This document shows positions 1 to 7,794 of a stretch of 55,634 nt of DNA, piece by piece. A program made the translations under genes and the position numbers. Source of the DNA: Candidatus Dormiibacterota bacterium (GTDB lineage Bacteria > Chloroflexota > Dormibacteria > Dormibacterales > Dormibacteraceae); assembly GCA_955652835.1 (NCBI GenBank), contig CATPBO010000038.1:1-55634 (forward strand), in the 5' to 3' direction. Within the stretch, counting starts at the first letter, position 1, and each line of letters starts with the position of its first letter. The notes under the pieces were generated by a model that worked only from the letters and a program-made list of their open reading frames with translations, was not told where the DNA came from and ran no database searches.

Positions 1-1
1 C

Positions 2-358
2 AAGTACAAGCAGCGCGGATCGACGCTGCACCTCTACGACGGGATCATCATGACCGCCCTGGCCATGCAGGCGACCAACAGCGCAGACCCGACCGTCTAC
101 AACCCCAAGATCATCGAGATCGGCAACGGCACGACCGGCGCTACGGTTGTGACCACATATAAGGATGGAGTCGCGGCTCTCAAAGCGGGCAAGTCGATTC
201 GCTTCGTGGGCGCAGGCGGCGAGAACCAATTCAATCAATACAACAACTCGCAGTCGGGGTACATCCTGGTCACCTACGACAAGGATGGAAACGAAGTCAA
301 GGTCGGGCAGCTGACGCCTGAACAGACGTCAACGATCATCAACGCAGGCGGGGCATAG
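2..358 (+). CDS. Branched-chain amino acid type ABC transporter substrate-binding protein, C-terminal part
   Basis: The reading frame is open from the first bases of the window, so only the last 118 residues are present. The visible part matches the end of a periplasmic-binding-protein type I (LivJ/LivK, Peripla_BP_6) fold: an aligned helix (DGIIMTALAMQ), a loop ending in GNGTTGATV, then a strand with VGAGGENQFNQYNNSQSG and YILVTYDKDGNEVKVGQL, the usual closing strands that follow the ligand lobe. Such proteins capture the substrate outside the membrane and deliver it to the LivHMGF complex. Two permeases and two ATPases follow directly, so it is the receptor of that importer. The ligand cannot be read from this fragment. 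Confidence 0.85.
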   Translation, partial: KYKQRGSTLHLYDGIIMTALAMQATNSADPTVYNPKIIEIGNGTTGATVVTTYKDGVAALKAGKSIRFVGAGGENQFNQYNNSQSGYILVTYDKDGNEVKVGQLTPEQTSTIINAGGA

Positions 359-389
359 CCCGAACCGGTAAGCAGAGAGGCCGAACGCC

Positions 390-1274
390 GTGGACCTTTT
401 CGTAGCGGCGTTCGGCTTCGGCCTGGTAAGCATGTCTGTGATCGCCATCGCGGCCGTCGGGTTCACGATGCAGTTCGGGATCACCAACATGATCAACCTT
501 GCTTACGGCGAGGTCATGATCTCCGCCGCCTACGTCGCGTACTACGTCAACAAAGCAGGCATCTCGATCTGGCTGGGCATGGTTGTGGGAGCGCTGTTCG
601 GGTCGGTGTTCTCGTTTCTCTTGAACAGGTTTGTTTACGCCCCTTTCATGCGTAAGGGCACCGCAAACCTCGGCATGGTCATCGTCTCGCTCGCCGTCTC
701 CCTCATGATGGCCAACCTGCTCCTCCCCATCGTCGGGTACTACTCTGTGTCTTACCAGGAGGACGCTGGAAGCCTCATTCGCTTAGGCAGCATCGTGCTG
801 ACCAGGGATCAGCTCATCATCATCGGGGTCGCCGTCGTCCTGATGCTCGGCATCCACGCCCTGCTCACCTACACGCGTCTGGGCAAGGCGATGCGGGCGA
901 CGGCTGCCAATCCCACGCTCGCGCGCAACTGCGGCATCCCGACCCAGCGCGTCATCGACTCCGTATGGCTCATCACCGGGGCTATGTGCGGCCTGGCGGG
1001 CGTGGTGGCCGCCTTGAACTCGGACTCGTTCGCCATCGCCAATGGCGCCGCTTTCTTGATCACGATCCTGGCCGCGGCAGTGCTGGGAGGGGCCGGCCAG
1101 CCCTACGGCGCCATGATCGGAGCCGTGCTCATCGGCCTGATCACTGAGCTGAGCGCGGCGGCCTGGTCGCCCCAGTACAAGGAGGTGGTCGCCTTCGCCA
1201 TCCTCGTCCTCGTCATGGTGCTGCGCCCACAGGGGCTGCTGGCCAAGCGCGGAGCACTGGCGGCCGCCGGATGA
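390..1274 (+). CDS. livH: Branched-chain amino acid ABC transporter permease, LivH type
   Basis: The product has 294 residues from a GTG start preceded by a purine-rich stretch (agagagg). It is a polytopic inner-membrane permease of the LivH family. The family pattern MQFGITNMINLAYGEVMISA (about residues 27-46), where LivH has NxxHG or NLAYG, is present, as is the cytoplasmic coupling stretch LGKAMRATAANPTLARNCGI (about 167-186). A glycine-rich segment, AAAVLGGAGQPYGAMIGA, precedes the last helices. It forms half of the translocation channel with the next gene, which starts inside this gene's stop codon (ATGA). The substrate is probably an amino acid, amide or short carboxylate; specificity is not visible. 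Confidence 0.9.
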   Translation: MDLFVAAFGFGLVSMSVIAIAAVGFTMQFGITNMINLAYGEVMISAAYVAYYVNKAGISIWLGMVVGALFGSVFSFLLNRFVYAPFMRKGTANLGMVIVSLAVSLMMANLLLPIVGYYSVSYQEDAGSLIRLGSIVLTRDQLIIIGVAVVLMLGIHALLTYTRLGKAMRATAANPTLARNCGIPTQRVIDSVWLITGAMCGLAGVVAALNSDSFAIANGAAFLITILAAAVLGGAGQPYGAMIGAVLIGLITELSAAAWSPQYKEVVAFAILVLVMVLRPQGLLAKRGALAAAG

Positions 1275-2245
1275 ACACCTATTACGCCGCCAACCTGCTC
1301 ATCTACGCGGGGATCGACATCATTGCCTGCCTCGCGCTCAACCTGCAGTTCGGCGTTACCGGCATCGTCAACTTCAGCTTCATCGTCTTCCAGGCGGTGG
1401 GCGCTTACGCGGCGGCGGTCCTTTCGATGCCGCCCGATACCGCCAATGGCGGCTTTCAGCACTACATCGGCGGCTACTCCCTCCCCTTTCCGGCCCCGTG
1501 GGTCGGTGGTGCGGTGGCGGGCGGGCTGCTCGCGATACCAGTCGGCTTCGTCGTTCTCCGGAAGCTGCGTAGCGACTACCAGGCCATCGCCCTGCTCGTC
1601 CTTTCGGTGATCGCGAACACCGTGATCACCAACGCGGACAAGTTCCTGGGCGGTGCGGCAGGCATTTCATTGGTGCCGCCGCCTCTCTCGGACGTCATCA
1701 ACCCGAACACGGAGCCCTACGAGTACCTGTACGTGGGGATCACGGCGGTCTGTGTCGTGCTCGCATTGGTGGTGGTCAATCGGGTCGTCAACTCACCCTA
1801 CGGCCGGTCCCTGCGGGCTATGCGTGAGCGGGAGCTCGCGGCCGCGGCCATCGGCAAGAACCCAGTCCAGCTGAAGATGACGATTTTCATAGTCGGCGGT
1901 GTGATCGCCGGGCTCTCTGGCGCCATCCTGGTCGGATTCATCCAGGTGTGGGCGCCGTCCGTCTGGCTTTACCCCGAGACGATCATCTTGTTCGCCGCCA
2001 TCATCGTGGGCGGGCGGGGCAACAACGTCGGCGCCATCCTTGGCGCGCTTTTAGTACCTGTCGGCTTCGAAGAGGTGACACGCCTCCTCAACAACAACGC
2101 AAGCATCGCCAATCTCGGACCGCCTGGTCTGATCCCGGCCCTCCAGTGGGTGGCCATCGGGCTGCTGATCCTTGGTTTCCTCTGGTTCAGGCCGCAGGGC
2201 GTCCGGCCGGAGCCGCGAAGGATTTTCGAGGGCGGACCGGAATGA
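1271..2245 (+). CDS. livM: Branched-chain amino acid ABC transporter permease, LivM type
   Basis: The product has 324 residues, and its ATG overlaps the livH stop. It has about eight to ten hydrophobic segments. The LivM-type LNLQFGVTGIVNFSFIVFQA motif lies near residues 23-42. The cytoplasmic YGRSLRAMRERELAAAAIGK segment (about 177-196) contacts the ATPase, and IVGGRGNNVGAILGA comes near the C-terminus. It is the second channel subunit of the importer. It overlaps the downstream ATPase gene by 4 bp, so translation of the four transporter genes is probably coupled. A charged C-terminal tail (RPEPRRIFEGG) ends the protein. Confidence 0.9.
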   Translation: MNTYYAANLLIYAGIDIIACLALNLQFGVTGIVNFSFIVFQAVGAYAAAVLSMPPDTANGGFQHYIGGYSLPFPAPWVGGAVAGGLLAIPVGFVVLRKLRSDYQAIALLVLSVIANTVITNADKFLGGAAGISLVPPPLSDVINPNTEPYEYLYVGITAVCVVLALVVVNRVVNSPYGRSLRAMRERELAAAAIGKNPVQLKMTIFIVGGVIAGLSGAILVGFIQVWAPSVWLYPETIILFAAIIVGGRGNNVGAILGALLVPVGFEEVTRLLNNNASIANLGPPGLIPALQWVAIGLLILGFLWFRPQGVRPEPRRIFEGGPE

Positions 2246-3027
2246 GCTCGACTCTGACTGCACCAACCGACAAGCCGATGCTGGTGGCCAACGACATTCA
2301 CCGCCATTTCGAAGGCATGCACGCCGTGGATGGCGTTTCGCTCGACGTAATACCGGGGAAGATCACCGGCTTGATCGGACCGAACGGAGCCGGCAAGTCC
2401 ACCTTCATGGCGGTGCTCGCGGGCACGCTTCCCGCAACAAGCGGAACGATAGTTTTCGACGGCGAGGACATCACTCGCATGCCCGCCTACATGAGGGCAC
2501 GGCGCCGTCTCGTACGCACATTCCAGCTGCCCTCTGAGTTCGCGCAGCTGACAGTGCTCGAGAACCTGCTGGTCGCCGCCCCGACGAACCGTGGCGATTC
2601 GCTGTTTGGCGCTTTGATGGGCAAGCGCTACTGGATCGAAGACGAGCGTCGCCTGGTCGGCGAAGCGCGCTCGCTGCTCAAGCGGTTTGGCATGAGCGCC
2701 AAAGAATCCGACTACGCCGGCTCCATGAGCGGTGGGCAGAAGCGCCTCATCGAGATCATGCGCGCGCTGATGCTCCATCCCAGCCTTCTCCTCCTCGACG
2801 AACCGATGTCGGGCGTGCACCCGAAGATCGTTGAGGAGATCCAGTACTACCTCCAGGACCTCCGTGCGGAAGGACTGACGATCCTGATGGTCGAGCACGA
2901 GCTGCACATGGTGGAACGTCTCTGCGACACAGTGGTGGTGATGGCGCAGGGCAAGGTCATCGGGAGCGGAACCATGACAAGCCTGAGGCGGCAGCGGGAG
3001 ATTGTTGACGCTTATCTCGTTGGATAG
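2242..3027 (+). CDS. livG: Branched-chain amino acid ABC transporter ATP-binding protein, LivG type
   Basis: The ATG overlaps the livM stop and gives 261 residues. The frame is open upstream, but an earlier start would run deep into livM. Walker A is GPNGAGKST (about 47-55), the Q-loop is RTFQ, the signature is MSGGQKRL in place of LSGGQ, Walker B is LLLLDEPMSGVHP and the switch His lies in MVEHELHM. The long insertion between Q-loop and signature is typical of LivG. Serine precedes the signature Gly-Gly pair (SMSGGQ). It pairs with the next gene as a heterodimeric ATPase that powers import. Confidence 0.9.
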   Translation: MSSTLTAPTDKPMLVANDIHRHFEGMHAVDGVSLDVIPGKITGLIGPNGAGKSTFMAVLAGTLPATSGTIVFDGEDITRMPAYMRARRRLVRTFQLPSEFAQLTVLENLLVAAPTNRGDSLFGALMGKRYWIEDERRLVGEARSLLKRFGMSAKESDYAGSMSGGQKRLIEIMRALMLHPSLLLLDEPMSGVHPKIVEEIQYYLQDLRAEGLTILMVEHELHMVERLCDTVVVMAQGKVIGSGTMTSLRRQREIVDAYLVG

Positions 3028-3808
3028 CCAGCAGCAGGTGGACGGCCGGCCGGCAGCCAGCCTGCGAGCCGAGCACATTACGTCCGGCTATGGCGGTGTT
3101 CCGGTCATTCGCGATGTTTCGATCTCTGTCGGGCCGAGTGAGATCGTCGCCATCATCGGACCTAATGGAGCCGGCAAGAGCACGTTGCTGAAGAGCCTGG
3201 TCGGCATCCTGCGAGTGACCGGCGGCAGGATCCTTTTGGGTGCCGACGACGTCACCAATCACCCACCTGAGGAGCTGGCGCGACGCGGCGTCGGGTATGT
3301 CCCTCAGGTCAATGACATCTTCGAACCGCTGACCGTCCTGGAGAACCTTGAGATGGGCGGCTACCTGCTGACCGGGGCTCAAGTCCGAACCCGCGTTGCG
3401 GAGGTCGGAGACGTGTTCCCGCAGCTGCCTCCGATGCTCAAACGGAGGGCGGACAAGCTGAGCGGCGGCGAACGCAAGATGCTGGCCATCGCTCGCGTGC
3501 TGATGCTGGACCCGAAGGTCTTGATCCTTGACGAGCCCACCGCGAACCTCTCGCCAAAGCTCGCCGACAGTCTCTTGACCGAGCACGTCAAGCGCCTTGC
3601 CGGAGTCGGGAAGGCCGTGTTGCTGGTCGAACAACGGGCACGGGCAGCCCTGAAGATCGCCGACTGGACGAGCGTCCTGGTCTCCGGTGCTACCAGGCTG
3701 GAAGGACGCCCGGACGAACTTCTCAAGCGTCAGGACTTTGAGGAGCTGTTTTTGGGAGCCGGGACCACCTTGCCGGCTGTAGATGAGGAGGACGACGACA
3801 AGAGATGA
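3002..3808 (+). CDS. livF: Branched-chain amino acid ABC transporter ATP-binding protein, LivF type
   Basis: The longest form (268 residues) starts at TTG 3002 inside livG. A GTG at 3038, 10 bp past the livG stop, would give 256 residues and is an equally credible start. Walker A is GPNGAGKST, the Q-loop region is GYVPQVNDIFEPLTVLENL, the signature is LSGGERKML, Walker B is VLILDEPTANLSP and the switch region is LVEQRARAAL. All are typical of LivF, which is shorter in the helical domain than LivG. An acidic tail (DEEDDDKR) ends the protein and overlaps the next gene by 4 bp. Confidence 0.88.
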   Translation: MLTLISLDSQQQVDGRPAASLRAEHITSGYGGVPVIRDVSISVGPSEIVAIIGPNGAGKSTLLKSLVGILRVTGGRILLGADDVTNHPPEELARRGVGYVPQVNDIFEPLTVLENLEMGGYLLTGAQVRTRVAEVGDVFPQLPPMLKRRADKLSGGERKMLAIARVLMLDPKVLILDEPTANLSPKLADSLLTEHVKRLAGVGKAVLLVEQRARAALKIADWTSVLVSGATRLEGRPDELLKRQDFEELFLGAGTTLPAVDEEDDDKR

Positions 3809-4674
3809 AGCTGGTGATGTTCAAAGCCGACGGCAGTCGCAGGCTGGGCGCGTTGCGGCCGGGCAGCGAGGACGAGGTCGTGGAGATCTCGGACCCTGCT
3901 GACCTACGCACGCTGATCGACGCCGGTGACGCCGGACTGTCCTTGGTCCGTTCGGCGCTGTCTTCGTCGCACTCGAAGTCTCACCGGCTGGCGGACCTGG
4001 AGCTCCTTGCCCCGCTCGACCCACCTCGCGGCAACGTGATTGCCATCGGGCGCAACTACCAGAAGCACGCCGAGGAGACAGCTCACGGCGGGAAGGTCAG
4101 CCCGCCGACCATCTTCACCAAGGCCATCACGTCGCTCACCGAGCCCTTCGCGGACATCACGATCGACCCCGCCATCAGCGACCAGATCGACTGGGAAGTG
4201 GAGCTGGCGGTCCTCATCGGCAAGGGCGACGCGAACATCAAGCGCGCACGCGCAATGGACCACGTATTCGGCTACACGGTCCTGAACGACGTCACAGCGC
4301 GCGACATCCAGAGCGGTTGGGGCGGTCAGTATTTCAAAGGCAAGAGCCTCGACCGATCCTGCCCCACCGGGCCGTGGGTGGTCACCAAAGATGAGGTCGA
4401 AGACCCGCAGGCTCTCAAGCTGTTTCTTCGGGTCAACGGCACCGTGAAGCAGGAAGGCGATACCCGCGACATGATCTACCCAGTCGACGCGATCATCGAA
4501 TGGGTCTCCAAGGGTATGACCCTGTTGCCAGGCTCACTGATCGCAACCGGCACGCCGGACGGCGTCGGTTTCGCCCGCACTCCGCCCGAATTCCTGAAGC
4601 CGGGCGATGTGATGGAGTCGGAAGTGCAGGGTATCGGCCTGCTGCGCAACCGGATAGTCGCGGCGGTGGGATAA
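3805..4674 (+). CDS. Fumarylacetoacetate hydrolase (FAH) family protein
   Basis: The product has 289 residues, and its ATG lies in the livF stop (ATGA). The C-terminal two thirds is an FAH fold. It contains IGRNYQKHAEE (about 78-88), the metal-binding acidic triad DWEVELAVLIGK (two Glu) and LNDVTARD (Asp), then SLDRSCPTGPWVV, the active-site Lys/Gly loop and TGTPDGVGFARTPP. Family members hydrolyse or isomerise 2-oxo acid dienes and 2,4-diketo acids from aromatic or sugar-acid breakdown, using Mg2+ or Mn2+. Its coupling to an importer suggests it acts on the imported compound or a derivative. The exact substrate (ureidoglycolate, hydroxyheptadienedioate, acylpyruvate or 2,4-diketo-3-deoxy sugar acid) cannot be chosen. 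Confidence 0.88.
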   Translation: MKLVMFKADGSRRLGALRPGSEDEVVEISDPADLRTLIDAGDAGLSLVRSALSSSHSKSHRLADLELLAPLDPPRGNVIAIGRNYQKHAEETAHGGKVSPPTIFTKAITSLTEPFADITIDPAISDQIDWEVELAVLIGKGDANIKRARAMDHVFGYTVLNDVTARDIQSGWGGQYFKGKSLDRSCPTGPWVVTKDEVEDPQALKLFLRVNGTVKQEGDTRDMIYPVDAIIEWVSKGMTLLPGSLIATGTPDGVGFARTPPEFLKPGDVMESEVQGIGLLRNRIVAAVG

Positions 4675-4705
4675 CACCGGTTTACCCGGGCGTTAAGGTC
4701 GAGTC

Positions 4706-5490
4706 GTGGATCGCCGGAGCCTGGGACGGACGGACATCACCGTTCCTGCCATCGGAATGGGCACCTGGCGCACCTTCGACACCGGCGAGGACCGCCGGCC
4801 GCTGGTCGACGCGGCCATTGCTTCGGGCATCGACCTGTTCGACTCATCACCGATGTACGGACGGGCAGAGGGCACCCTCGCCCGAGCCCTGGAAGGCATC
4901 CGCGAGCGCGTCGTCGTGGCGACCAAGATCTGGACCTCCAGTGCCGAGGAAGGCCAGGCACAGGCTGAGCACGCGCCTTGCGGTTGTTCGAGCATGTCGA
5001 CGTCTACCAGGTGCACAACCTCCTCAACGTGCCGGATCAGCTCGCGCTGCTCGAGCGGTTGAAAGACGAGGGCAAGGTGCGAGCGGTGGGCGCCACCCAC
5101 TACCAGGAGTCGGCATTTCGAGACCTTGCCGCCTTGATGAAGACGAAAAGACTGGACATGGTCCAGATTCCCTACAACCCGCTGCGCCGAGCCGCCGAGC
5201 GTGAGCTGCTGCCGCTGGCGGAATCGATGGGCCTTGGCGTGTTCGTCATGAGCCCCCTCCAGCAAGGCATCCTCGACCGCCGTCCATCACCGGCGCAGCT
5301 CAAACAGCTAGGCGTCGCAACATGGGCGCAGGCCATCCTCAAATGGATAGCCAGCGACCCGCGGGTGAGCACGGTCCTGACCGCGACTCAGGTTGTGAAT
5401 CATGTGCGTGAGAACGCCGTGGCCGGCGACCCGCCGTTCTTCACGCCTGAGCAGCGCGCCCTCGTCGTACGCATCGCAGAACGAAGTTGA
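4706..5490 (+). pseudogene. Aldo/keto reductase, interrupted by a frameshift
   Basis: Two overlapping frames together make one aldo/keto reductase. The first (from GTG 4706) has RRSLGRTDITVPAIGMGTWR, then DLFDSSPMYGRAEGTLARAL with the catalytic Asp and Tyr, and VVVATKIWTSSAEEG with the catalytic Lys. The second resumes at about 4975 with LRLFEHVDVYQVHNL, then VGATHYQESAF, PYNPL and a C-terminal helix set ending at 5490. The coding frame moves from one phase to another near 4965-4977, which needs one lost base or two gained. No slippery heptamer is visible. It is either a decayed gene or an assembly error; apart from the break every catalytic residue is kept. The intact enzyme would be an NADPH-dependent carbonyl reductase of about 261 residues. 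Confidence 0.75.
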
Positions 5491-5509
5491 ATCCCAGTAG
5501 CCTTTAGCC

Positions 5510-6421
5510 ATGTTCAAGGTCGAAGAGCTGACCGGCGTGCTGCCGGCGTTAATCTCGCCCCTGCGCAGCGATGGCTGCGTTGATGAGGCGGCCGTGACGC
5601 GGCTTGTCGATCACGTGATCGACGGTGGGGTTAGCGGACTGCTGGCACTGGGGTCGACCGGAGAGACGGCTTCGCTCGATGAAACGGCGCGCCGAACGGT
5701 CCTGTCGCGAGTGGTCGCTGCGGCGGCGGGTCGCGTGCCCGTGATCTGTGGAGTGGCTCAGAGCCACCTCGCGGCAGCGCGGACCGAGGTCGAGGCCGCG
5801 GCGCGCCTGGGCGCGGCGGCGGCACTGGTCGCTCCTCCTTTCTACTACCCGATCGACCAGGCGACAGTGCTGGCTTTCTACCGTCGACTCGCCAACGACA
5901 GCCCGCTGCCGATCCTGCTCTACAACATCCCGCAGTTCACGAAGGTGGTCGCCGAGCCGGCGACAGTGGCAACGCTGGCGCGCGAGGGAACCATCGCCGG
6001 CATCAAGGACTCGAGTCGCGATTTCGAGTACTTCGAAGGGGTCTGCATCGCCACTCGCGAGCTGTCGCGGTTTCGCGTCTTCACCGGCAGCGACACGATG
6101 CTCCTGCCGGCGCTCACGATGGGCGGCGCGGGCACGATCTGCGGCGCGGCCAACGTCGCACCGCACTGGGTTGTTCGCATCTACCAATCATTCGAGCGAG
6201 GCGACATGGACTCGGCGCGCGCCGACCAGGACGCGCTTTACCAGCTGGTCATGGTCTTGCGCGGAGGGGTCTTCCCCGCCGCGATCAAGGCTGCCTGTCA
6301 CCTGCAGGGAATCTGCGAGCCCTGGTGCGCCGCGCCGGTTGAGCCGCTCGACGATCAGCTGCTGGCGAGGCTCCGAGATCGCCTCGAAAATTGGGGCCTG
6401 GTACGGGTGCGTACCAGATGA
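5510..6421 (+). CDS. Dihydrodipicolinate synthase / N-acetylneuraminate lyase family aldolase
   Basis: The product has 303 residues, the usual length for this class I aldolase family. It contains the GSTGE carboxylate-binding motif (about 46-50), the catalytic Tyr in LLYNIPQFT and the Schiff-base Lys in IAGIKDSSRD, followed by FTGSDTMLLPALTMGGAGTI. It condenses or cleaves pyruvate with an aldehyde in a TIM barrel. Its place after FAH-family and aldo/keto reductase genes and a carboxylate importer points to catabolism (a KDG- or KDGal-like or related 2-keto acid aldolase) rather than lysine synthesis, though DapA cannot be excluded. The gene starts 19 bp after the reductase and may share its transcript. 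Confidence 0.85.
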   Translation: MFKVEELTGVLPALISPLRSDGCVDEAAVTRLVDHVIDGGVSGLLALGSTGETASLDETARRTVLSRVVAAAAGRVPVICGVAQSHLAAARTEVEAAARLGAAAALVAPPFYYPIDQATVLAFYRRLANDSPLPILLYNIPQFTKVVAEPATVATLAREGTIAGIKDSSRDFEYFEGVCIATRELSRFRVFTGSDTMLLPALTMGGAGTICGAANVAPHWVVRIYQSFERGDMDSARADQDALYQLVMVLRGGVFPAAIKAACHLQGICEPWCAAPVEPLDDQLLARLRDRLENWGLVRVRTR

Positions 6422-6729
6422 AAATCCGCATCAACTCAGGGGGGTAAAATCCAAATGTGGCGCGGGGGGTGGCCAAGCGCGACCGCCTGCTGGAGGGCGA
6501 AGGTCCAGAGTCCCTGAGGCCTCAGAACACCCGGCACTGGATCAGCGGCGATCACCGCCCGGCGTGAGCGCCGCGGAGTCACGGCACTAGCCGACTAAAG
6601 AGAAGCCGCTCGGGGGCCCAATTCCGCACTTTTGGCGCCAACCGCGCGCCTCGGGCCTTGTGATTACGCACGTTTGGCGACAACGGTGCGCTTAGGTCAG
6701 TTCAGCCCCCCCAGTCGGGTAGCAGCCGT
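6422..6729. other. Gene-poor interval with a decayed boundary
   Basis: About 308 bp lie between the aldolase stop and the truncated GT39 gene. I find no ORF with family features and no tRNA or convincing structured RNA. The right part holds the two-copy 30-bp repeat listed separately. The stretch at 6466-6600 is GC-rich with short complementary runs (ggcgatcaccgcccggcg) but no clear fold. Because the neighbouring GT39 gene ends abruptly at its right edge, the interval looks like the scar of a deletion or rearrangement. Confidence 0.5.
6621..6692. repeat. Two tandem imperfect 30-bp repeats, 42-bp period
   Basis: Copy A (6621-6650) and copy B (6663-6692) match at 24 of 30 positions when aligned by eye. 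The shared core is ATT-CGCAC-TTTGGCG-CAAC. Copy B can fold as CGCAC-GTT / AAC-(G)-GTGCG around a TGGCGAC loop; copy A pairs less well. The two copies are separated by 12 bp. They may be a local remnant of an intergenic repeat family or binding sites. No function can be assigned. Confidence 0.6.
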
Positions 6730-6936
6730 CTATCGGGATAGCCGAAGCAACGTTTTCCAGCTCTGGGTTCCGGCACGGACGGCTGCGGTGTGAAGGCCGC
6801 TTGCCCAGCCCATTCGGTCAAGCCCCCATACGTGCAGGAATAGAGTCGCGAGGAAAAGGACGACGAAAGATGGGCGCGCCCACGCCAGATGCGAGGTGCG
6901 CGTGACCACGGCGCCCGAGGTTGGGATCGCGCTCAT
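6730..6936 (-). pseudogene. Truncated GT39/PMT-type glycosyltransferase, N-terminal remnant
   Basis: The ATG overlaps the stop of the GT2 gene (ATGA) as in an operon, but the product is only 68 residues. After a short cytoplasmic lead it has the first membrane helix PSFVVLFLATLFLHVWGLDR, followed by MGWASGLHTAAVRAGTQSWK. That is the conserved first loop of ArnT/PMT-like GT39 enzymes, which normally continues into an acidic catalytic motif and some ten more helices. Homology stops after SWK (about position 6754), and the last residues (TLLRLSR) look random. The rest of the gene is missing, so this is a deletion remnant. The intact enzyme would transfer a sugar from a polyprenyl-phosphate donor made by the GT2 partner. 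Confidence 0.7.
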
Positions 6937-7757
6937 CAGGCCGGCCCCGTTTTTGGCGCGCCATGTGCCGGAAGATGCGCCGAAACTGCTTCGATCCATC
7001 GACCTGTGGCCAGCCGCCACACGCCTTGGAGATTCTCGACGGCGGCAGCCGCGATGTCGACGCGTGAGTCAGGGTCATCGATCCAGTCGACGGGCAGCTC
7101 GTGGACACGCAGTCCCGCGCGTTCGGCTCGCACCAGCAGCTCGGTGTCGAAGAACCAGCTGCGGTTCTCAACGCCGGGTACCAGCCTGCGCGCAACGTCT
7201 GCCCGCATGGCTTTGAATCCACACTGCGCGTCCTTGACATGCAAACCAAGCACGAAGCGCACCAGCAAGTTGTAGCCACGCGAGATGGCCTCGCGCTTTG
7301 CGCTGCGCACGACCCGCGACCCCGGGGCGAGCCGGCTGCCAATCGAGACGTCGCTGAGGCCGGATATGATCGGTGCGACCAGCGGCAGGAGCGCGGTGAG
7401 GTCCGTCGAGAGGTCGACGTCCATGTAGGCCACGACCATTGCGTCACTGGTCAGCCAGGATGCCGCCACGGCTCGTCCCTTTCCTTTCTCATTGAGCCTC
7501 AACAGGCGGACGTCTGGAAGCTCAAAAGCCAGCCGCAGCGCCTGGGCCGGAGTGCGATCGGTGCTGGCGTTGTCGGCGATGGTGATGCGAGCCGAGAAGG
7601 GAAAGTCTCTGTGCAGGTAGGCGTGCAGCCGGCGAACCGCTGTCGCGAGGTCGCGCTCCTCGTTGTAGACCGGGATGGTGATGTCGACCAGAGGCGCCCA
7701 GGTGATCGGCCTCGCGAGCGCTGCGATGCTCATGCGGACAAGATGGAACCCGCACAT
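6936..7757 (-). CDS. Glycosyltransferase family 2, polyprenyl-phosphate sugar synthase-like
   Basis: The product is 273 residues from 7757. An internal ATG at 7733 (MSIAALARP) would give 265, and no ribosome site decides between them. The GT-A fold shows DITIPVYNEERDL, then ADNASTDRTPAQA and the DxD-type metal site YMDVDLSTDL. AQCGFKAMRADVARRLVP and the acceptor-helix region FFDTELLVRAERAGLRVHEL follow. This arrangement fits dolichyl- or undecaprenyl-phosphate mannose/glucose synthases. The usual partner, a GT39 transferase, follows but is truncated, so the lipid-linked sugar may have no local use. It is divergent from psuK with 37 bp between starts. Confidence 0.82.
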   Translation of the reverse strand: MCGFHLVRMSIAALARPITWAPLVDITIPVYNEERDLATAVRRLHAYLHRDFPFSARITIADNASTDRTPAQALRLAFELPDVRLLRLNEKGKGRAVAASWLTSDAMVVAYMDVDLSTDLTALLPLVAPIISGLSDVSIGSRLAPGSRVVRSAKREAISRGYNLLVRFVLGLHVKDAQCGFKAMRADVARRLVPGVENRSWFFDTELLVRAERAGLRVHELPVDWIDDPDSRVDIAAAAVENLQGVWRLATGRWIEAVSAHLPAHGAPKTGPA

Positions 7758-7794
7758 GAGCAGGGACTGGGAGGACTCTCAGAGCTTGCTGTGA

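Noticed and set aside
1969-3078. Long antisense frame over livG
   Set aside because: High GC gives long open antisense frames. The translation is rich in His, Arg and Gln with no domain, and livG on the other strand has all ABC motifs. The same reasoning removes long frames opposite the E1-alpha gene (34641-35804), DUF2207 (47812-48897) and the MacB-like permease (22845-23996).
4950-4980. Programmed -1 frameshift in the aldo/keto reductase
   Set aside because: No X-XXY-YYZ heptamer or strong downstream structure is visible, and such recoding is not known in this family.
6466-6560. tRNA-like stretch (GGTGGCCAAGCG followed by GGTCC-AGAGTCC)
   Set aside because: The D-arm-like start is suggestive of a Ser/Leu tRNA, but there is no matching acceptor stem, no TTCGA T-loop and no clean anticodon arm.
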